From NCBI GenBank assembly GCA_001799695.1, contig MGTY01000095.1:1-64000 (forward strand): DNA of 64,000 nucleotides, read 5' to 3'. The DNA comes from Elusimicrobia bacterium GWA2_69_24. Its GTDB lineage: Bacteria > Elusimicrobiota > Elusimicrobia > UBA1565. Positions 1-8,401 of the stretch are shown here, in pieces; the first letter of the stretch is position 1; every line of letters begins with the position of its first letter. The position numbers were made by a program, and so were the translations under genes. The notes beneath the pieces were generated by a model. It ran no database searches. It was not told where the DNA came from and saw only the letters and a program-made list of their open reading frames with translations.

Positions 1-57
1 GAGCGTCTACCTGGGGGGGACTTGCACCTCCCTGTCCAGACACGCTTTCAGGCGCAC

Positions 58-82
58 GACCCCGGCTTTCGCCGGGGTGACG
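58..82. repeat. REP-like palindrome (CCCCGGCTTTCGCCGGGG type)
   Basis: Short GC-rich hairpin, GACCCCGGCTTTCGCCGGGG followed by TGACG. The same unit, in either orientation, recurs near 8191-8317 (three copies) and 20304-20360 (two copies), always between genes. It behaves as a dispersed extragenic palindrome. Confidence 0.8.
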
Positions 83-121
83 AATGTAAATGGACTTATG
101 ACTCACGACACTTCCGACTAA

Positions 122-322
122 GTGATGAGCCTGGCGCTGCCCAAAGGCTGGGAGAAGTTCGAGGTCAAGAATCTGCGCTTCCGCCTGCTGTGTCGGGCGG
201 CCAAGCTGGTCAGGCACGCGGGCCAGACGATCCTGAAGCTGTCGCACGGCTACGCCCACTTCTCGGTCTTCGAGCGGGCACGATGGACCGTCCTTTCGCC
301 GCTTGCCGCCGGCTGCGGATAG
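122..322 (+). pseudogene. C-terminal remnant of an IS transposase
   Basis: A 66-codon reading frame whose product (LRFRLLCRAAKLVRHAGQ, then a Leu/Ser/His tail) looks like the basic C-terminal end of an IS1380/IS4-type transposase. It has no N-terminal catalytic part: an in-frame TAA sits directly before codon 1, and a REP-like palindrome lies just upstream at 58-82. It is followed by an IS-end-like sequence that recurs near 45.1 kb, where a possible N-terminal transposase fragment is found. I read it as a dead 3' end of an insertion sequence; the family assignment is from the shape of the sequence only. Confidence 0.4.
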
Positions 323-366
323 TCGCGCAAGCCAGCGTCAAAGGCTTCGCCCACTTGTGGATTGCG

Positions 367-441
367 GGGATAACTGTGCCCGGGCACAGTTGCTGGGTCG
401 CCGCGAAGAAACAGTCCGCAATCTGCGTCGTCACCGCCCTG
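367..441. repeat. IS-end-like element with perfect 20-bp palindrome
   Basis: Contains AACTGTGCCCGGGCACAGTT (372-391), a perfect palindrome. The palindrome and about 50 further bases (ending in CTGCGTCGTCA and a GGGAG motif) recur in inverted orientation at about 45070-45165. Both copies lie next to suspected transposase fragments, so this is probably the terminal region of one insertion-sequence family. Confidence 0.55.
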
Positions 442-455
442 GGAGTCCCCGGTCG

Positions 456-484
456 AACAACTTAAATAACTTAATCCCCGGGAC
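456..484. repeat. Dispersed repeat AACAACTTAA...TTAATCCCCGGGAC
   Basis: A 29-base AT-then-GC motif that recurs almost unchanged at 27889-27916. Both copies are intergenic, and both sit next to regions with mobile-element debris. Function unknown. Confidence 0.6.
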
Positions 485-490
485 CGGGGA

Positions 491-1651
491 TCACGCGCGG
501 GAGAGGAGTTTCAAGAGAAGGTCTTCCTGCTGGTGGACCATGTGGTCGATGTCGAATTCGATGCCGATGTCGGCGGTCCCGGCCGCGCCCAGGCGGCGGC
601 GCAGGGCCGGATCCTCCAGGAGGCGGGCGACGCGGTCGGCCAGGCCTTCCCAATCCCCGGGAGGGGCGGCGAAGCCGTTGCGTCCGTCCGAAATGAGGTC
701 GCGGACGCCGTCCACCGCGTAGCAGGCGCAAGGCAGTCCCGAACGCATCGCCTCCACGAGGGCGCGCGGCAGACCCTCCCACAGGGAGGTGAGGACGAAT
801 ACGTCGGCCACGGCCAGGAGCTCGGGCACGTCGTCGCGCCAGCCCAGGAGATGCGCCCGCTCCTGGAGTCCGGCCTCCGCGATGGCGGCTTCCAGCGCGG
901 GCCGCAGGGGTCCGTCTCCCACGAACAGGAAGGACGCCGCCGGGTGCTTCGGCGCCAGCCGCCCCGCCAGGCGCGCGAAGTCCATGGCGTTCTTCTGCGC
1001 CTTGAGGTTGCCCACGCTCAGGACCCAGGGCCCAGCCCCGGGCAGGGCGAGGGAGGCGCGCTTGGCGGCGCGGTCGGGGACCGGCGCGGGGAAGCGGGCC
1101 AGGGCCACCCCGCTGCGGATGAGGGACTGCCGGCGCGGGGAGCCGATGCCGCAGGCGGCCGCGGTGCGCATGTTGTCCTGGGAGACGAAGATCAGCCAAG
1201 AGCTGAGCGCGGCGGCGAGCCTCTCGACGAGGACGATGGCCCCGCGCACGGGGGCCGCCATGCGGTCGTGGAAGCCGAAGCCGTGGAAGGTGTGGACGAT
1301 GACCGGGACGCCGGCCAGCCAGGCCGCCAGGCGGCCGAGGATGCCGGCCTTGGAGGAGTGGGTATGCACGGCGTCCGGTCGCTCCGCGACCAGGAGGCGA
1401 TGGAGCTGGAGCAGGGCGATGAAGTCGCGCAGGGGATGGAGCTCGCGGACCAGGTCGGGCAGGAACACGACGCGGGTCCCCCGGGCCTCCAGGGCCCGGG
1501 CCTCGGGGTCGAGCCTCCCCCCCTCGCCGCAAACGAGCACCGGCTCGAAGCGGGCCCGGTCGACGTGCCCTACGGTGTAGAGCGTGTTCTGCTGGGCGCC
1601 GCCGAAGTCCAGCCGGGTGACGACGTGGACGACCTTGATCTTCGCGCTCAT
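491..1651 (-). CDS. Glycosyltransferase family 4 (GT4)
   Basis: A 386-residue retaining GT4-type glycosyltransferase, the fold that transfers a sugar from a nucleotide-sugar to a glycan or lipid acceptor at the cytoplasmic face of the membrane. The N-terminal Rossmann domain opens with VVHVVTRLDFGGAQQNT, typical of GT4 enzymes in capsule, O-antigen or exopolysaccharide synthesis. The C-terminal donor-binding domain carries VLSVGNLKAQKN and the hallmark DVFVLTSLWEGLPRALVEAM, with the conserved donor-contacting Glu inside EGLP. Length is normal. The start overlaps the stop of the upstream SpoIID gene by 4 bases (ATGA), so the two are translationally coupled. The acceptor and sugar cannot be told from the sequence. 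Confidence 0.88.
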   Translation of the reverse strand: MSAKIKVVHVVTRLDFGGAQQNTLYTVGHVDRARFEPVLVCGEGGRLDPEARALEARGTRVVFLPDLVRELHPLRDFIALLQLHRLLVAERPDAVHTHSSKAGILGRLAAWLAGVPVIVHTFHGFGFHDRMAAPVRGAIVLVERLAAALSSWLIFVSQDNMRTAAACGIGSPRRQSLIRSGVALARFPAPVPDRAAKRASLALPGAGPWVLSVGNLKAQKNAMDFARLAGRLAPKHPAASFLFVGDGPLRPALEAAIAEAGLQERAHLLGWRDDVPELLAVADVFVLTSLWEGLPRALVEAMRSGLPCACYAVDGVRDLISDGRNGFAAPPGDWEGLADRVARLLEDPALRRRLGAAGTADIGIEFDIDHMVHQQEDLLLKLLSRA

Positions 1652-3849
1652 CCCGGAGGGTGGACTCGCCGGCGGGGCCGGCGCACGGGCGGCGCGGCGG
1701 GGGCGGCCGGGGGCGCGCCCCGCAGGACGGAGCGCCGGCGCGGCGCGGCCGGGGGGGGCGCGTAGCCGAGGATGTTCACCTGCGGCGTGAAGTAATGGCG
1801 CAGGATGGAGACGAAGTCCCGGCCCAGGTGGGCCTGGCCCAGGGTGCCGGCGATGCAGAGGCCCCGCCCATGCCCCGTCCCCGCGCCCCAGACCACGAGC
1901 TTACGGAGCTTGCGCCCGGCATAGATGGGCTGGAGCGTGAAGAGGCCGGAGCGCAGGGAGCCGGGGGAAAGGAGCTCGGAGATGGCGCCGTCCCCGGAGA
2001 CCTGGAGCGAATCCCGGGCCCCGACGACGAGCAGGGTCTGGACCCGCCCGGTGCGGTCGCGGCGCAGGGGCTGTATGCTGCGGAGGGCTCCGACATCCTT
2101 GATCCTTTCCGCGCGGGCGCGGATGGCGTCGGCATCCAGGATCCGGACCCAGCGGTTCCAGCTCTCGGGGACCAGGGCCGAGGCTTGGTGGAAAAGCTTC
2201 TCGTCGGGGTAGCGGTGGGTGAGCCGCTCGAGGTCGGCGGCGGAGCGCAGGACGTTGCCCCAGGGGTCGCGGTCCTGGATCTCGGCTGCGGTCGCCCAGC
2301 CGCAGGACAGGTGGTATTCCAGAGCGAAGCCCGCGGGCACGCGCACCGTCACCCCCCGCGTTTCGCGGACGGCTTGCGTGGCCACGGCCCGCTCGCGCGT
2401 GAGCCCCTTGTAGGTCAGGCAGCGGCTCGAGTCGCAAAAGTCGGTCTGCTCCGGGTCCTTGCGCCCCCCGGCGGCCAGCTCGGCGACCTTGGAGCGCGTG
2501 AACACCGCCATGGTCTTGTACGCCTCCGGGGGGCTGTCGGGAGGCAGGGCCTCCCCGATGACGGAGAACAGGTAGGGCTCGAGCGGGATCTCATTGACGA
2601 TGTGAAAGCCCTCGGGCGTGGGGATGACCTCGACCTCCCCGCGCAGTTCCCGGTCCGAGAGGTCGATGCCGCGGACGTCGGCGAGCTCCGGATTCTTGAT
2701 CAGCACCGTGTGGCCGGGGACCTTGGGGATGAAGCGGAAGGGCTGCTTGGTCACGTAGATGACCGTCCCGCGAGGGTCGCGGATCTCGATGACCCGGCTG
2801 TCGACGCGGTACACCACCTCCCATTGCCGGAATGCGGAGGCGGGAGGCACGGCGTCGTCTTGGAGCTTCACGTCCCATAGTCGGGTCGCCGTGCTCCCCA
2901 TGACGTAGAAGCGGGTCAGGTGATGGGGCCGCCCGTCGAGGCCCGTGAACATGCCGATGCGCAGGGGCCGCGACTGCATGTCCTTCTCGATGGGGCCTTC
3001 GATCTTTTGGGGATATATGGGCCGAGCGAGGCGGACCAGGCGCATGGAATCCTCGGGCCGGCCCGGGATGTTCCGTTCGATGGCCGCCTTGCTCTTGAGC
3101 GCGGCCGAGTCCTCCGGGTCGAGGTCCAGGGCGAACTTGAAGGCCTGCCAAGCGGACTTGCCCTGGCCCGTCTCCGCGTAGACCTCGCCCAGGTCGCGGG
3201 CCGTCTCCGACTGCAGGGAATCCTGCTCCAAGGATTGGGTGAAGAAAGGGATGGCCTGCGCCCAATGCCGCATGCGGGTCTGGATGCGCCCCAGCTCGGC
3301 GGCGGCGGCGGGGCGCAGGTAGGGACTGCGGTTCATCGCCTCCTGGAGCGGGGGCAGGGCCGCCTTGGGGTTCCCGTCGAGGGACTCCCCCAATCCGAGC
3401 CCGAACAGGGCCTCCGCGGCGTCGTCGGGATGGCCGGGGCCGGCGGTCTCGGAGGCCTTCCGGAAGGCGTCGCGCGCCTCGCGGAAGCGGCCCAGGGAGA
3501 CGTAATTCCAGCCGCGCTGGTTCCAGAGGAAGGAACTCCGCGAGTCCAGCAAGGTCGCCTTGAGCCAATGGGCCGCCGCCTCCTCCGGCTTGCCGGAGTC
3601 GCGGGCCAGGACGGCCAGGCTGGCGCTGGCGTCCGGGTCCGTCGAGCCGAGCGAGACGATGTAGCGGTAGCCGCTGGCCGCGGCCTCGTAGCGGCCGTCG
3701 AGGAACTCGCGCAGGGCGTCGTCGAGGGTCTTGCGCAGCTCCGCGGCCCCGGAGGCCGGGGGCGGGGTTTCGACCGCGCTCACCCCGGCCGTAAAAAAGG
3801 CCGCCGCCAGCAGGGCGGCGCCCAGCAGTCCCAGGGCGGGCCGCTTCAT
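1648..3849 (-). CDS. TPR protein with SpoIID/LytB-like domain
   Basis: A 733-residue exported protein: N-terminal signal peptide (about residues 1-25), a run of tetratricopeptide repeats (about 30-260), then a SpoIID/LytB-like domain. SpoIID-family features visible are the VNEIPLEPYLFSVIGEALP segment, the FCDSSRCLTYKG motif, YHLSCGW, and a C-terminal GHGRGLCIAG plus ILRHYF motif. SpoIID proteins are lytic transglycosylases acting on denuded glycan strands; in non-sporulating bacteria they act in wall remodelling or as amidase modifiers. The tail after about 700 is a Pro/Arg-rich stretch. It overlaps the genes on both sides by 4 bases, which makes a three-gene envelope operon with the small membrane protein upstream and the GT4 enzyme downstream. 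Confidence 0.85.
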   Translation of the reverse strand: MKRPALGLLGAALLAAAFFTAGVSAVETPPPASGAAELRKTLDDALREFLDGRYEAAASGYRYIVSLGSTDPDASASLAVLARDSGKPEEAAAHWLKATLLDSRSSFLWNQRGWNYVSLGRFREARDAFRKASETAGPGHPDDAAEALFGLGLGESLDGNPKAALPPLQEAMNRSPYLRPAAAAELGRIQTRMRHWAQAIPFFTQSLEQDSLQSETARDLGEVYAETGQGKSAWQAFKFALDLDPEDSAALKSKAAIERNIPGRPEDSMRLVRLARPIYPQKIEGPIEKDMQSRPLRIGMFTGLDGRPHHLTRFYVMGSTATRLWDVKLQDDAVPPASAFRQWEVVYRVDSRVIEIRDPRGTVIYVTKQPFRFIPKVPGHTVLIKNPELADVRGIDLSDRELRGEVEVIPTPEGFHIVNEIPLEPYLFSVIGEALPPDSPPEAYKTMAVFTRSKVAELAAGGRKDPEQTDFCDSSRCLTYKGLTRERAVATQAVRETRGVTVRVPAGFALEYHLSCGWATAAEIQDRDPWGNVLRSAADLERLTHRYPDEKLFHQASALVPESWNRWVRILDADAIRARAERIKDVGALRSIQPLRRDRTGRVQTLLVVGARDSLQVSGDGAISELLSPGSLRSGLFTLQPIYAGRKLRKLVVWGAGTGHGRGLCIAGTLGQAHLGRDFVSILRHYFTPQVNILGYAPPPAAPRRRSVLRGAPPAAPAAPPVRRPRRRVHPPG

Positions 3850-4301
3850 CTCCGGGCCTTCCGGCGCCGGACCGGGGCCGCGTCGGCGTCGGGGACGGCG
3901 TCCGGATCCTCGTCCTGGACGGTCGCCGGGCGCAACCTCTCCCGCCGGCGGGGCACGCGCAGCTCGATGGAGTTGAGATGGACGTCGGCCAGGAAATAGT
4001 TCCCCTCGCGCGCCAGCCGGGCGGCGTTCTCCATCTTGGGGCGCAGCATGGCGGCTGCGAGGCCCTGCTCCTCCGCCGCGTCGATGAGGGCGGTGATGCG
4101 CTGATAGCGCCGGGCGAACTCATTGCGCCGCCGCAGGTCGATGTCCTTCTGCAGGGCGCCGGCGAACTGGGGGCGGGTCCGGATGGCGGGGTATTGGCTC
4201 CGGTCCCAGCGGTAGCGCAGGCGCGGATAATAACCGGCGGCGGCCCAACCGAGGGCCGCCAGGACCACCAGGACTGCCGCGATGCGCAGGATGGTCTTCA
4301 T
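3846..4301 (-). CDS. Small membrane-anchored protein, unknown function
   Basis: A 151-residue protein with one N-terminal hydrophobic segment (ILRIAAVLVVLAALGWAAAGYY), which could be a membrane anchor or uncleaved signal. A basic, mostly helical domain follows (DLRRRNEFARRYQRI, MENAARLAREGNYFLADVHLNSIEL), and the tail is Asp/Arg-rich. I do not recognise a family. Its last 4 bases overlap the SpoIID/TPR gene, so it probably works in the same envelope pathway. There is no Shine-Dalgarno sequence; a TAGCCT box ends 7 bases before the ATG, so the mRNA may be leaderless. Confidence 0.7.
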   Translation of the reverse strand: MKTILRIAAVLVVLAALGWAAAGYYPRLRYRWDRSQYPAIRTRPQFAGALQKDIDLRRRNEFARRYQRITALIDAAEEQGLAAAMLRPKMENAARLAREGNYFLADVHLNSIELRVPRRRERLRPATVQDEDPDAVPDADAAPVRRRKARR

Positions 4302-4308
4302 GGACGGA

Positions 4309-4314
4309 AGGCTA
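4309..4314 (-). promoter_or_regulatory. Putative -10 box, leaderless start
   Basis: On the minus strand TAGCCT lies 7 bases before the ATG at 4301. This spacing puts transcription initiation at or next to the start codon, and no ribosome binding site is present. Confidence 0.4.
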
Positions 4315-4361
4315 AACTAGCATATTCTCCTCGGCGGCGAGGAGGCCGGAGGGCGGTCGTC

Positions 4362-6494
4362 CTATTCCGGGGTCTCGGGGAGCAGGAGCTCGTCGAGCGT
4401 CTTCTCCTCCTTGGGTTTGTCGGCGGGAGCCTGGGCGCGGCCCTTCTTCCCGCGCTTGCCGGCCTTGGGAGCGTCCCCCTCTTCGGGCGGGAGGACGGTC
4501 TCGCCCTCCGGCGCCGCGGGGGCGGCCGTTTCCTCCGGCCGGGCCGCCCTGTCCTCGGAGCCCAGCAGATCATTGAGGAGCCCGTCCCCCTTCGGGGCGC
4601 CGGCGCGCGGGCGGGGCTTGCGCTTGCGGGGCTCGCCGGCCGCGGGCTCCTTGCCCGAGGCGGCGGGCGGGGCGCCGTTGAGCACAGCCTCGCTCTTGGA
4701 GGTGAGTCCCCGGACCTGTTTGGCGTCGAGCAGGACCTCGAACTGGTAGTCGGGCACGTTGCTGGACTTGGAATAGAAGCTGACCTCGTATTTGTCGCCG
4801 CCCAGGGGGTTCAGGTTCCAGGGCGAGACGAGGGACTTGGAGGAGCGCCCGAATTCCAGGATCTCCCCGAGGCTCTTCCCGCCGCCGGGGACCGGCCAGG
4901 ACCTCACGAAGTCGATGGCTTCCTGGGTGCGGTCCGGGAGTCCCTTCTGAGGATCCATGGGCGCGGCTTCTCCGCCCGCTTCGGCCGGGGCTTCCTCGGG
5001 CGCCTTCTGGGCGGCCGGTTTCTTGCCGAACAATCCCAGCTTGCCGAGCGCGGCTTTCGCCTTCGGGATGTAAGGCTTGAGGAGACCCTTCTGATACGCC
5101 GCTCCGGCGCCCCCGGCCGCGAGCAGGAGCAGCAGCATGAAGATGATGCCCTTCTTCCCCCGCTTCTTCTCGGGCACGGCCATGAGGTCGACGATGTCGC
5201 CGGAATCCTGGGCGGCGGCCTCGTTCCTCATCATGGGCGCGGGCATGGGCATAGCGCCCATGTCCCCCATACGGTCGGAGGGGACGGGGGTGCTCAGGCT
5301 CTCAAAGACGGGCGGCATGTCCGAGGGGAGCGGCGTGGGGCTGGGCAGGGGCGTCGAATCCAGTTGCGGCGGCTCCAGCGTGACCGGGGGCGGTACCCCG
5401 AAGGCATCCGCCGGTTCCAGCGACGCTTCGCCCTCCGCAGGCGCCGGCTCTCCGGGAAGCTCGAGGGAGGGCAGCTCCATGGCCGGCGCGTCGGGAGCCG
5501 CGGCCGCGAAGCTGGGCGGCGCCTCCAGGGCCGGAGGCGGCTCGTCGGCCGGCATGATCTGCCCGATCTCGGGCAAAGACAGCGGCGGCGGCTCGGAAGC
5601 GCTCACGTCGGCCGGCGCGGCTTCGCCGGACGCGGGAGCGGAGAAGATGGGCTGGGGCGTGGGGGGCGGGGCCGCGATGGACGGCAGGGAGATGGCCTCG
5701 GGCTCTCCCGCGGAGATATCCGGCGGCGGTTCGACTCCGCTTGCCGCAGGCTCGGGGGCCGCCGCAGGCGCCGCGAAGGCGCCGGGCTTGAGCGGTTCTT
5801 CCTTAAAAGCCGCGCCCTTCGCGGATTCGAGACCTTCCTTCAGCTCCCGGCGCAGCAGGCCGCCTTCCTCCTCGATCTCCTTGCGCAGGTCCTGCCGCAG
5901 AGCGACCTGCCCTTCCGTGACCTTGCTGATGTTCTCTTGGATGAAGGCGCGGGCCGAATCGAGCTGGGCGCGGAGCTCCTCGATGGTCTTGGCTTCCTGG
6001 CTCTGCTCCGCCTGGGTATGAGCGAGGTCTTCCTTCAGGGCTTCGGTGGCCCCCAGACGCTCTTCCAGGGCGCCGACCTTCCCTTGCAGGGCGACGGTGT
6101 CCTGGCCGCGCTGGTCCAGCTCGACCTTGAGGGAAGAGATCTCCTCTTCCCGGGACTGCAGTTCGTCCTGGAGCTGGGACAGGGCGTTCTCGAGCAGGCC
6201 GACCTTCTCCTGCAGGGTCCCGAGCACGGCGAGGTCCCGGAGCGTGGGCTCGGGCGGGAGCGTGCTGAACCCCGGGTCCGAGGACACGCCGACGCCGGCG
6301 GGCACGCGCGCCATGCGCAGGAGGGTCTCCGCGAGTTCCGCCACGACGCCGGCGCGCTGCCAGTCGCCCATGTGCGTGCCCTTGCGTCCCTCGGGGCACA
6401 CCAGGGATTCCGCGGTGAACCCCGGGACGGTGGACAGCTCCTCCCTGTCGAAGGGGCCGACGACCTGATTGCTCTGGAAGAGCCAGTATTTCAT
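4362..6494 (-). CDS. GYF-domain / coiled-coil membrane protein
   Basis: A 710-residue protein with a layered architecture. Residues 1-60 form a GYF_2/DUF4339-like domain (KYWLFQSNQVVGPFDREEL), a module usually implicated in protein-protein contacts. Roughly 80-235 is an acidic coiled coil. About 240-440 is extremely Pro/Ala-rich and probably disordered. A single membrane span (GIIFMLLLLLAAGGAGAAY) follows near 460, then an extracytoplasmic domain of about 130 residues (PDRTQEAIDFVRSWPVPGG, YEVSFYSK) and a Lys/Arg/Pro-rich tail. The function is not known. It is monocistronic; the promoter candidate TATACT lies about 20 bases upstream of the ATG. GYF plus disordered plus single-span proteins of this kind are frequent in Elusimicrobiota-like genomes (my recollection, not checked). 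Confidence 0.75.
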   Translation of the reverse strand: MKYWLFQSNQVVGPFDREELSTVPGFTAESLVCPEGRKGTHMGDWQRAGVVAELAETLLRMARVPAGVGVSSDPGFSTLPPEPTLRDLAVLGTLQEKVGLLENALSQLQDELQSREEEISSLKVELDQRGQDTVALQGKVGALEERLGATEALKEDLAHTQAEQSQEAKTIEELRAQLDSARAFIQENISKVTEGQVALRQDLRKEIEEEGGLLRRELKEGLESAKGAAFKEEPLKPGAFAAPAAAPEPAASGVEPPPDISAGEPEAISLPSIAAPPPTPQPIFSAPASGEAAPADVSASEPPPLSLPEIGQIMPADEPPPALEAPPSFAAAAPDAPAMELPSLELPGEPAPAEGEASLEPADAFGVPPPVTLEPPQLDSTPLPSPTPLPSDMPPVFESLSTPVPSDRMGDMGAMPMPAPMMRNEAAAQDSGDIVDLMAVPEKKRGKKGIIFMLLLLLAAGGAGAAYQKGLLKPYIPKAKAALGKLGLFGKKPAAQKAPEEAPAEAGGEAAPMDPQKGLPDRTQEAIDFVRSWPVPGGGKSLGEILEFGRSSKSLVSPWNLNPLGGDKYEVSFYSKSSNVPDYQFEVLLDAKQVRGLTSKSEAVLNGAPPAASGKEPAAGEPRKRKPRPRAGAPKGDGLLNDLLGSEDRAARPEETAAPAAPEGETVLPPEEGDAPKAGKRGKKGRAQAPADKPKEEKTLDELLLPETPE

Positions 6495-6615
6495 GGCGGT
6501 GGGTTCTGGGTAAGTATATCAGCTTCCCCCCCATATTCAATAACAGGAATGTTACGGGAACCTGAAGGGATCCTGAAGTAATATGCTATCATCCTCCTCG
6601 CGTTCGCAGCATGAC

Positions 6616-6687
6616 GGGCCATTAGCTCAACGGTAGAGCAGGCGCCTCTTAAGCGCAAGGTTACAGGTTCGAATCCCGTATGGCCCA
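6616..6687 (+). tRNA. tRNA-Lys (CTT)
   Basis: A full cloverleaf. The acceptor stem GGGCCAT pairs with ATGGCCC, the D arm is GCTC/GAGC, the anticodon loop CTCTTAA gives anticodon CTT (Lys, AAG), and the T loop is TTCGAAT. The first anticodon-stem pair (G-A) and the middle T-stem pair (A-C) are imperfect. The 3' CCA is not encoded. Confidence 0.93.
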
Positions 6688-6704
6688 TCCGATTTCAGAG
6701 GGCA

Positions 6705-6740
6705 GAGCCGGCGGCTGATCCAAAAAGATCCCGCCGGCTC
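6705..6740 (+). terminator. Hairpin after tRNA-Lys
   Basis: A 10-bp perfect GC-rich stem, GAGCCGGCGG with CCGCCGGCTC, extended by an inner GATC/GATC pair and followed by CTCCCTTT. It is probably the tRNA-Lys terminator, although the U tract is weak. Confidence 0.6.
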
Positions 6741-6770
6741 TCCCTTTAGTAAGGTAATATCTCGTTCGCT

Positions 6771-6899
6771 CCCGTGGTGTCGTTCTTCTTCGGTTCGTTT
6801 ATTGGTTGGGGGGTTCCAAGGGGGCGTAAGCCCCCGTGGTGTCGTTCTTCTTCGGTTCGTTTATTGGTCGGGGGGTTCCAAGGGGGGCGTAGCCCCCCG
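6771..6899 (+). repeat. Two tandem copies of a 62-bp repeat
   Basis: Two adjacent near-identical units beginning CCCGTGGTGTCGTTCTTCTT, the first at 6771 and the second at 6833. Each ends in a GC hairpin of the form GGGGGCGTAAGCCCCC. No convincing ORF covers them. They precede a further hairpin-rich stretch leading to tRNA-Leu. Confidence 0.85.
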
Positions 6900-7104
6900 G
6901 TAGTCCGTGACGAGGGGTGCGACCTATTAGTCGTCTGTCGCGGCATGGTCCGCGACACCTTATGGGGGTTCAGTCGTCCTGGCGAGCGATAGCGAGCCGA
7001 CGACGCCGAAGGGGGCGGCAGCCCCCTTGGGGAGCACCGGCGCGAGCAGGGTACCTCTCGAGCGCCGGTCATCAGACCCCGAGCGTAGCGAGGGGTGCGA
7101 CAGA
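6900..7104 (+). other. Hairpin-rich spacer between two tRNA genes
   Basis: No gene seen. The stretch holds several possible stem-loops (GGGGGCGGCAGCCCCC, ACCGGCGC...GCGCCGGT, CCCCGAGCGTAGCGAGGGG). The 13-mer CGAGGGGTGCGAC occurs twice (about 6909 and 7089) and brackets the region. It could be a structured RNA, a processed leader of tRNA-Leu, or decayed repeats. Confidence 0.4.
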
Positions 7105-7185
7105 GGGCGGGTGGCGGAACGGCAAACGCGCACGGCTTAGGACCGTGTGCCGCAAGGCTTGTGGGTTCGAGTCCCACCCCGCCCA
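7105..7185 (+). tRNA. tRNA-Leu (TAG)
   Basis: Class II cloverleaf. Acceptor GGGCGGG pairs perfectly with CCCGCCC. The anticodon stem CACGG/CCGTG encloses CTTAGGA (anticodon TAG). A long variable arm follows, then T arm GTGGG-TTCGAGT-CCCAC. The discriminator is A and CCA is not encoded. The ORF track's 335-residue ORF starts inside this tRNA, which excludes that start. Confidence 0.95.
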
Positions 7186-7209
7186 AGGATTTCGAGGTCA
7201 CCCGATAGC

Positions 7210-8154
7210 ATGAAACAGCGATTCTCGTCCGCGATGCTTCTGCTCCTGGCGGGGATGTCCGCCGCCGCCGCGCAGCCGGCGGCGGAAGGCAATCCGTTCC
7301 AGATCGGGCGCTGCGACCGCTTTGAGGCCAAGGACGTCGCGCGCCTGCGCTCCATCAAGGCGGGCGTGGAGGCCTATTTCGCGGCCCATCCGTCTACGGA
7401 GACCCTCCCCGCGGTCCCCTACGGACGCGAGCAGGTCCTCCTGTTGACCTCCTACGCGACCTGGAGCGTGGTCCTCGACGGGCAGGGACTCTGCAGCGAC
7501 GAGGGCAAGATCTGCGCCGTCCTCCCCCCCGCCTGGACCCCCGCGGAGCGCCGCGCCGCGGACGCGGACGTCCGCGATCCCGTGGACACGGCCCTGGCCG
7601 AAGCCGGAGTCCCCGGTGATTGGCGGCGTCACGAGGATGCCTGGCTCCGGTTCAGCTACCCAGCGTCGTGGGAGGTCCCGCGCTCCACGCTCGCCATCAC
7701 GATCGGGCAGGCCGGGAAGTCCCGCACGCCGATAATGACGCGGGTGCAGATCAAATGGCCGGAAACGGCCGGGTCCCCCCGCTTCACCATCGAACGGCAG
7801 ACCGTCAAGGAAAAGGATTCCGGCACCGAGGACCGCGCCGTGTTCCGCATCGGCGAACTGCACATCCAGGGCTGGAGGCTGCTCAGCCCAGTGGAGCACC
7901 CCGCCGTCCCCGGCGCCGCGTCCTGCGTGCTCTTCGCGATGGAGGAGCCGCGGCGCGTCTGCGAGGACGCCTCGGGCGGCATGCAGGAATGCCACCGGGC
8001 GATGCTCGACCTAGAGTGCCGCCGGGCCAACGCGGACCGGCTCCTGGTCGCCGGCATTCCTTCCCCTTATGCCCACGGCGGGGCGGTGGACGGCCCCGCG
8101 CTCGAGCAGATCGCGGACTTCAAGCGGCTGCTGTGCGGCATCGCTCTTCCCTAG
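7210..8154 (+). CDS. Secreted PsbP-like protein, unknown function
   Basis: A 314-residue exported protein. The start is taken at ATG 7210 because the longer ORF begins inside tRNA-Leu. This start gives a clean signal peptide (MKQRFSSAMLLLLAGMSAAAA, cleavage near QPAAEG) and a GAGGT ribosome binding site about 11 bases upstream. The C-terminal two thirds begins LRFSYPASWEVP, a motif like the F-Y-P-x-W start of PsbP/DUF1795-type domains. The same kind of start is seen in the proteins encoded at 46513 and 49655 in this window. Four Cys near residues 240-280 may form disulphides. No enzymatic motif is recognised. Confidence 0.7.
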   Translation: MKQRFSSAMLLLLAGMSAAAAQPAAEGNPFQIGRCDRFEAKDVARLRSIKAGVEAYFAAHPSTETLPAVPYGREQVLLLTSYATWSVVLDGQGLCSDEGKICAVLPPAWTPAERRAADADVRDPVDTALAEAGVPGDWRRHEDAWLRFSYPASWEVPRSTLAITIGQAGKSRTPIMTRVQIKWPETAGSPRFTIERQTVKEKDSGTEDRAVFRIGELHIQGWRLLSPVEHPAVPGAASCVLFAMEEPRRVCEDASGGMQECHRAMLDLECRRANADRLLVAGIPSPYAHGGAVDGPALEQIADFKRLLCGIALP

Positions 8155-8190
8155 TGTAGTGTACCCAACGCTTCTTTACATTTGAAAAGC

Positions 8191-8317
8191 CGTCATACCG
8201 GCGAAAACCGGCAGCCAGCGTGTGGGACGGATTCAAAAGACCTGTTCTGGTCCATAGACCCCGGCTTTCGCCGGGGTGACGTCTGGCGCCTGGACCCCGG
8301 CTTTCTCCGGGACGACG
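8191..8317. repeat. Cluster of three REP-like palindromes
   Basis: Three REP-like units in the 247-bp gap before tig: CGTCATACCGGCGAAAACCGG at 8191, GACCCCGGCTTTCGCCGGGG at 8257 and a degenerate copy at 8291. The arrangement alternates orientation like a BIME. Nothing else is seen in this gap except the tig promoter. Confidence 0.75.
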
Positions 8318-8360
8318 AGACAGGCACCCTGGGGGTCGCCCCAATCCCCGGGAAAATAGC

Positions 8361-8366
8361 TATAAT
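8361..8366 (+). promoter_or_regulatory. Putative -10 box of tig
   Basis: TATAAT, 35 bases before the tig ATG, with GGAGG at 8389-8393 as a well placed ribosome binding site. No clear -35 box is visible. Confidence 0.45.
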
Positions 8367-8401
8367 CCCGCTTTCCAACACACATTTCGGAGGTTGCATC
8401 C

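Noticed and set aside
6771-6899. Possible CRISPR array
   Set aside because: Only two units, directly adjacent without a unique spacer of constant length, and no cas genes in the window.
7147-7209. Upstream start of the PsbP-like gene in the ORF track
   Set aside because: Codons 1-21 lie within or directly after tRNA-Leu; ATG 7210 gives a proper signal peptide and has GAGGT upstream.
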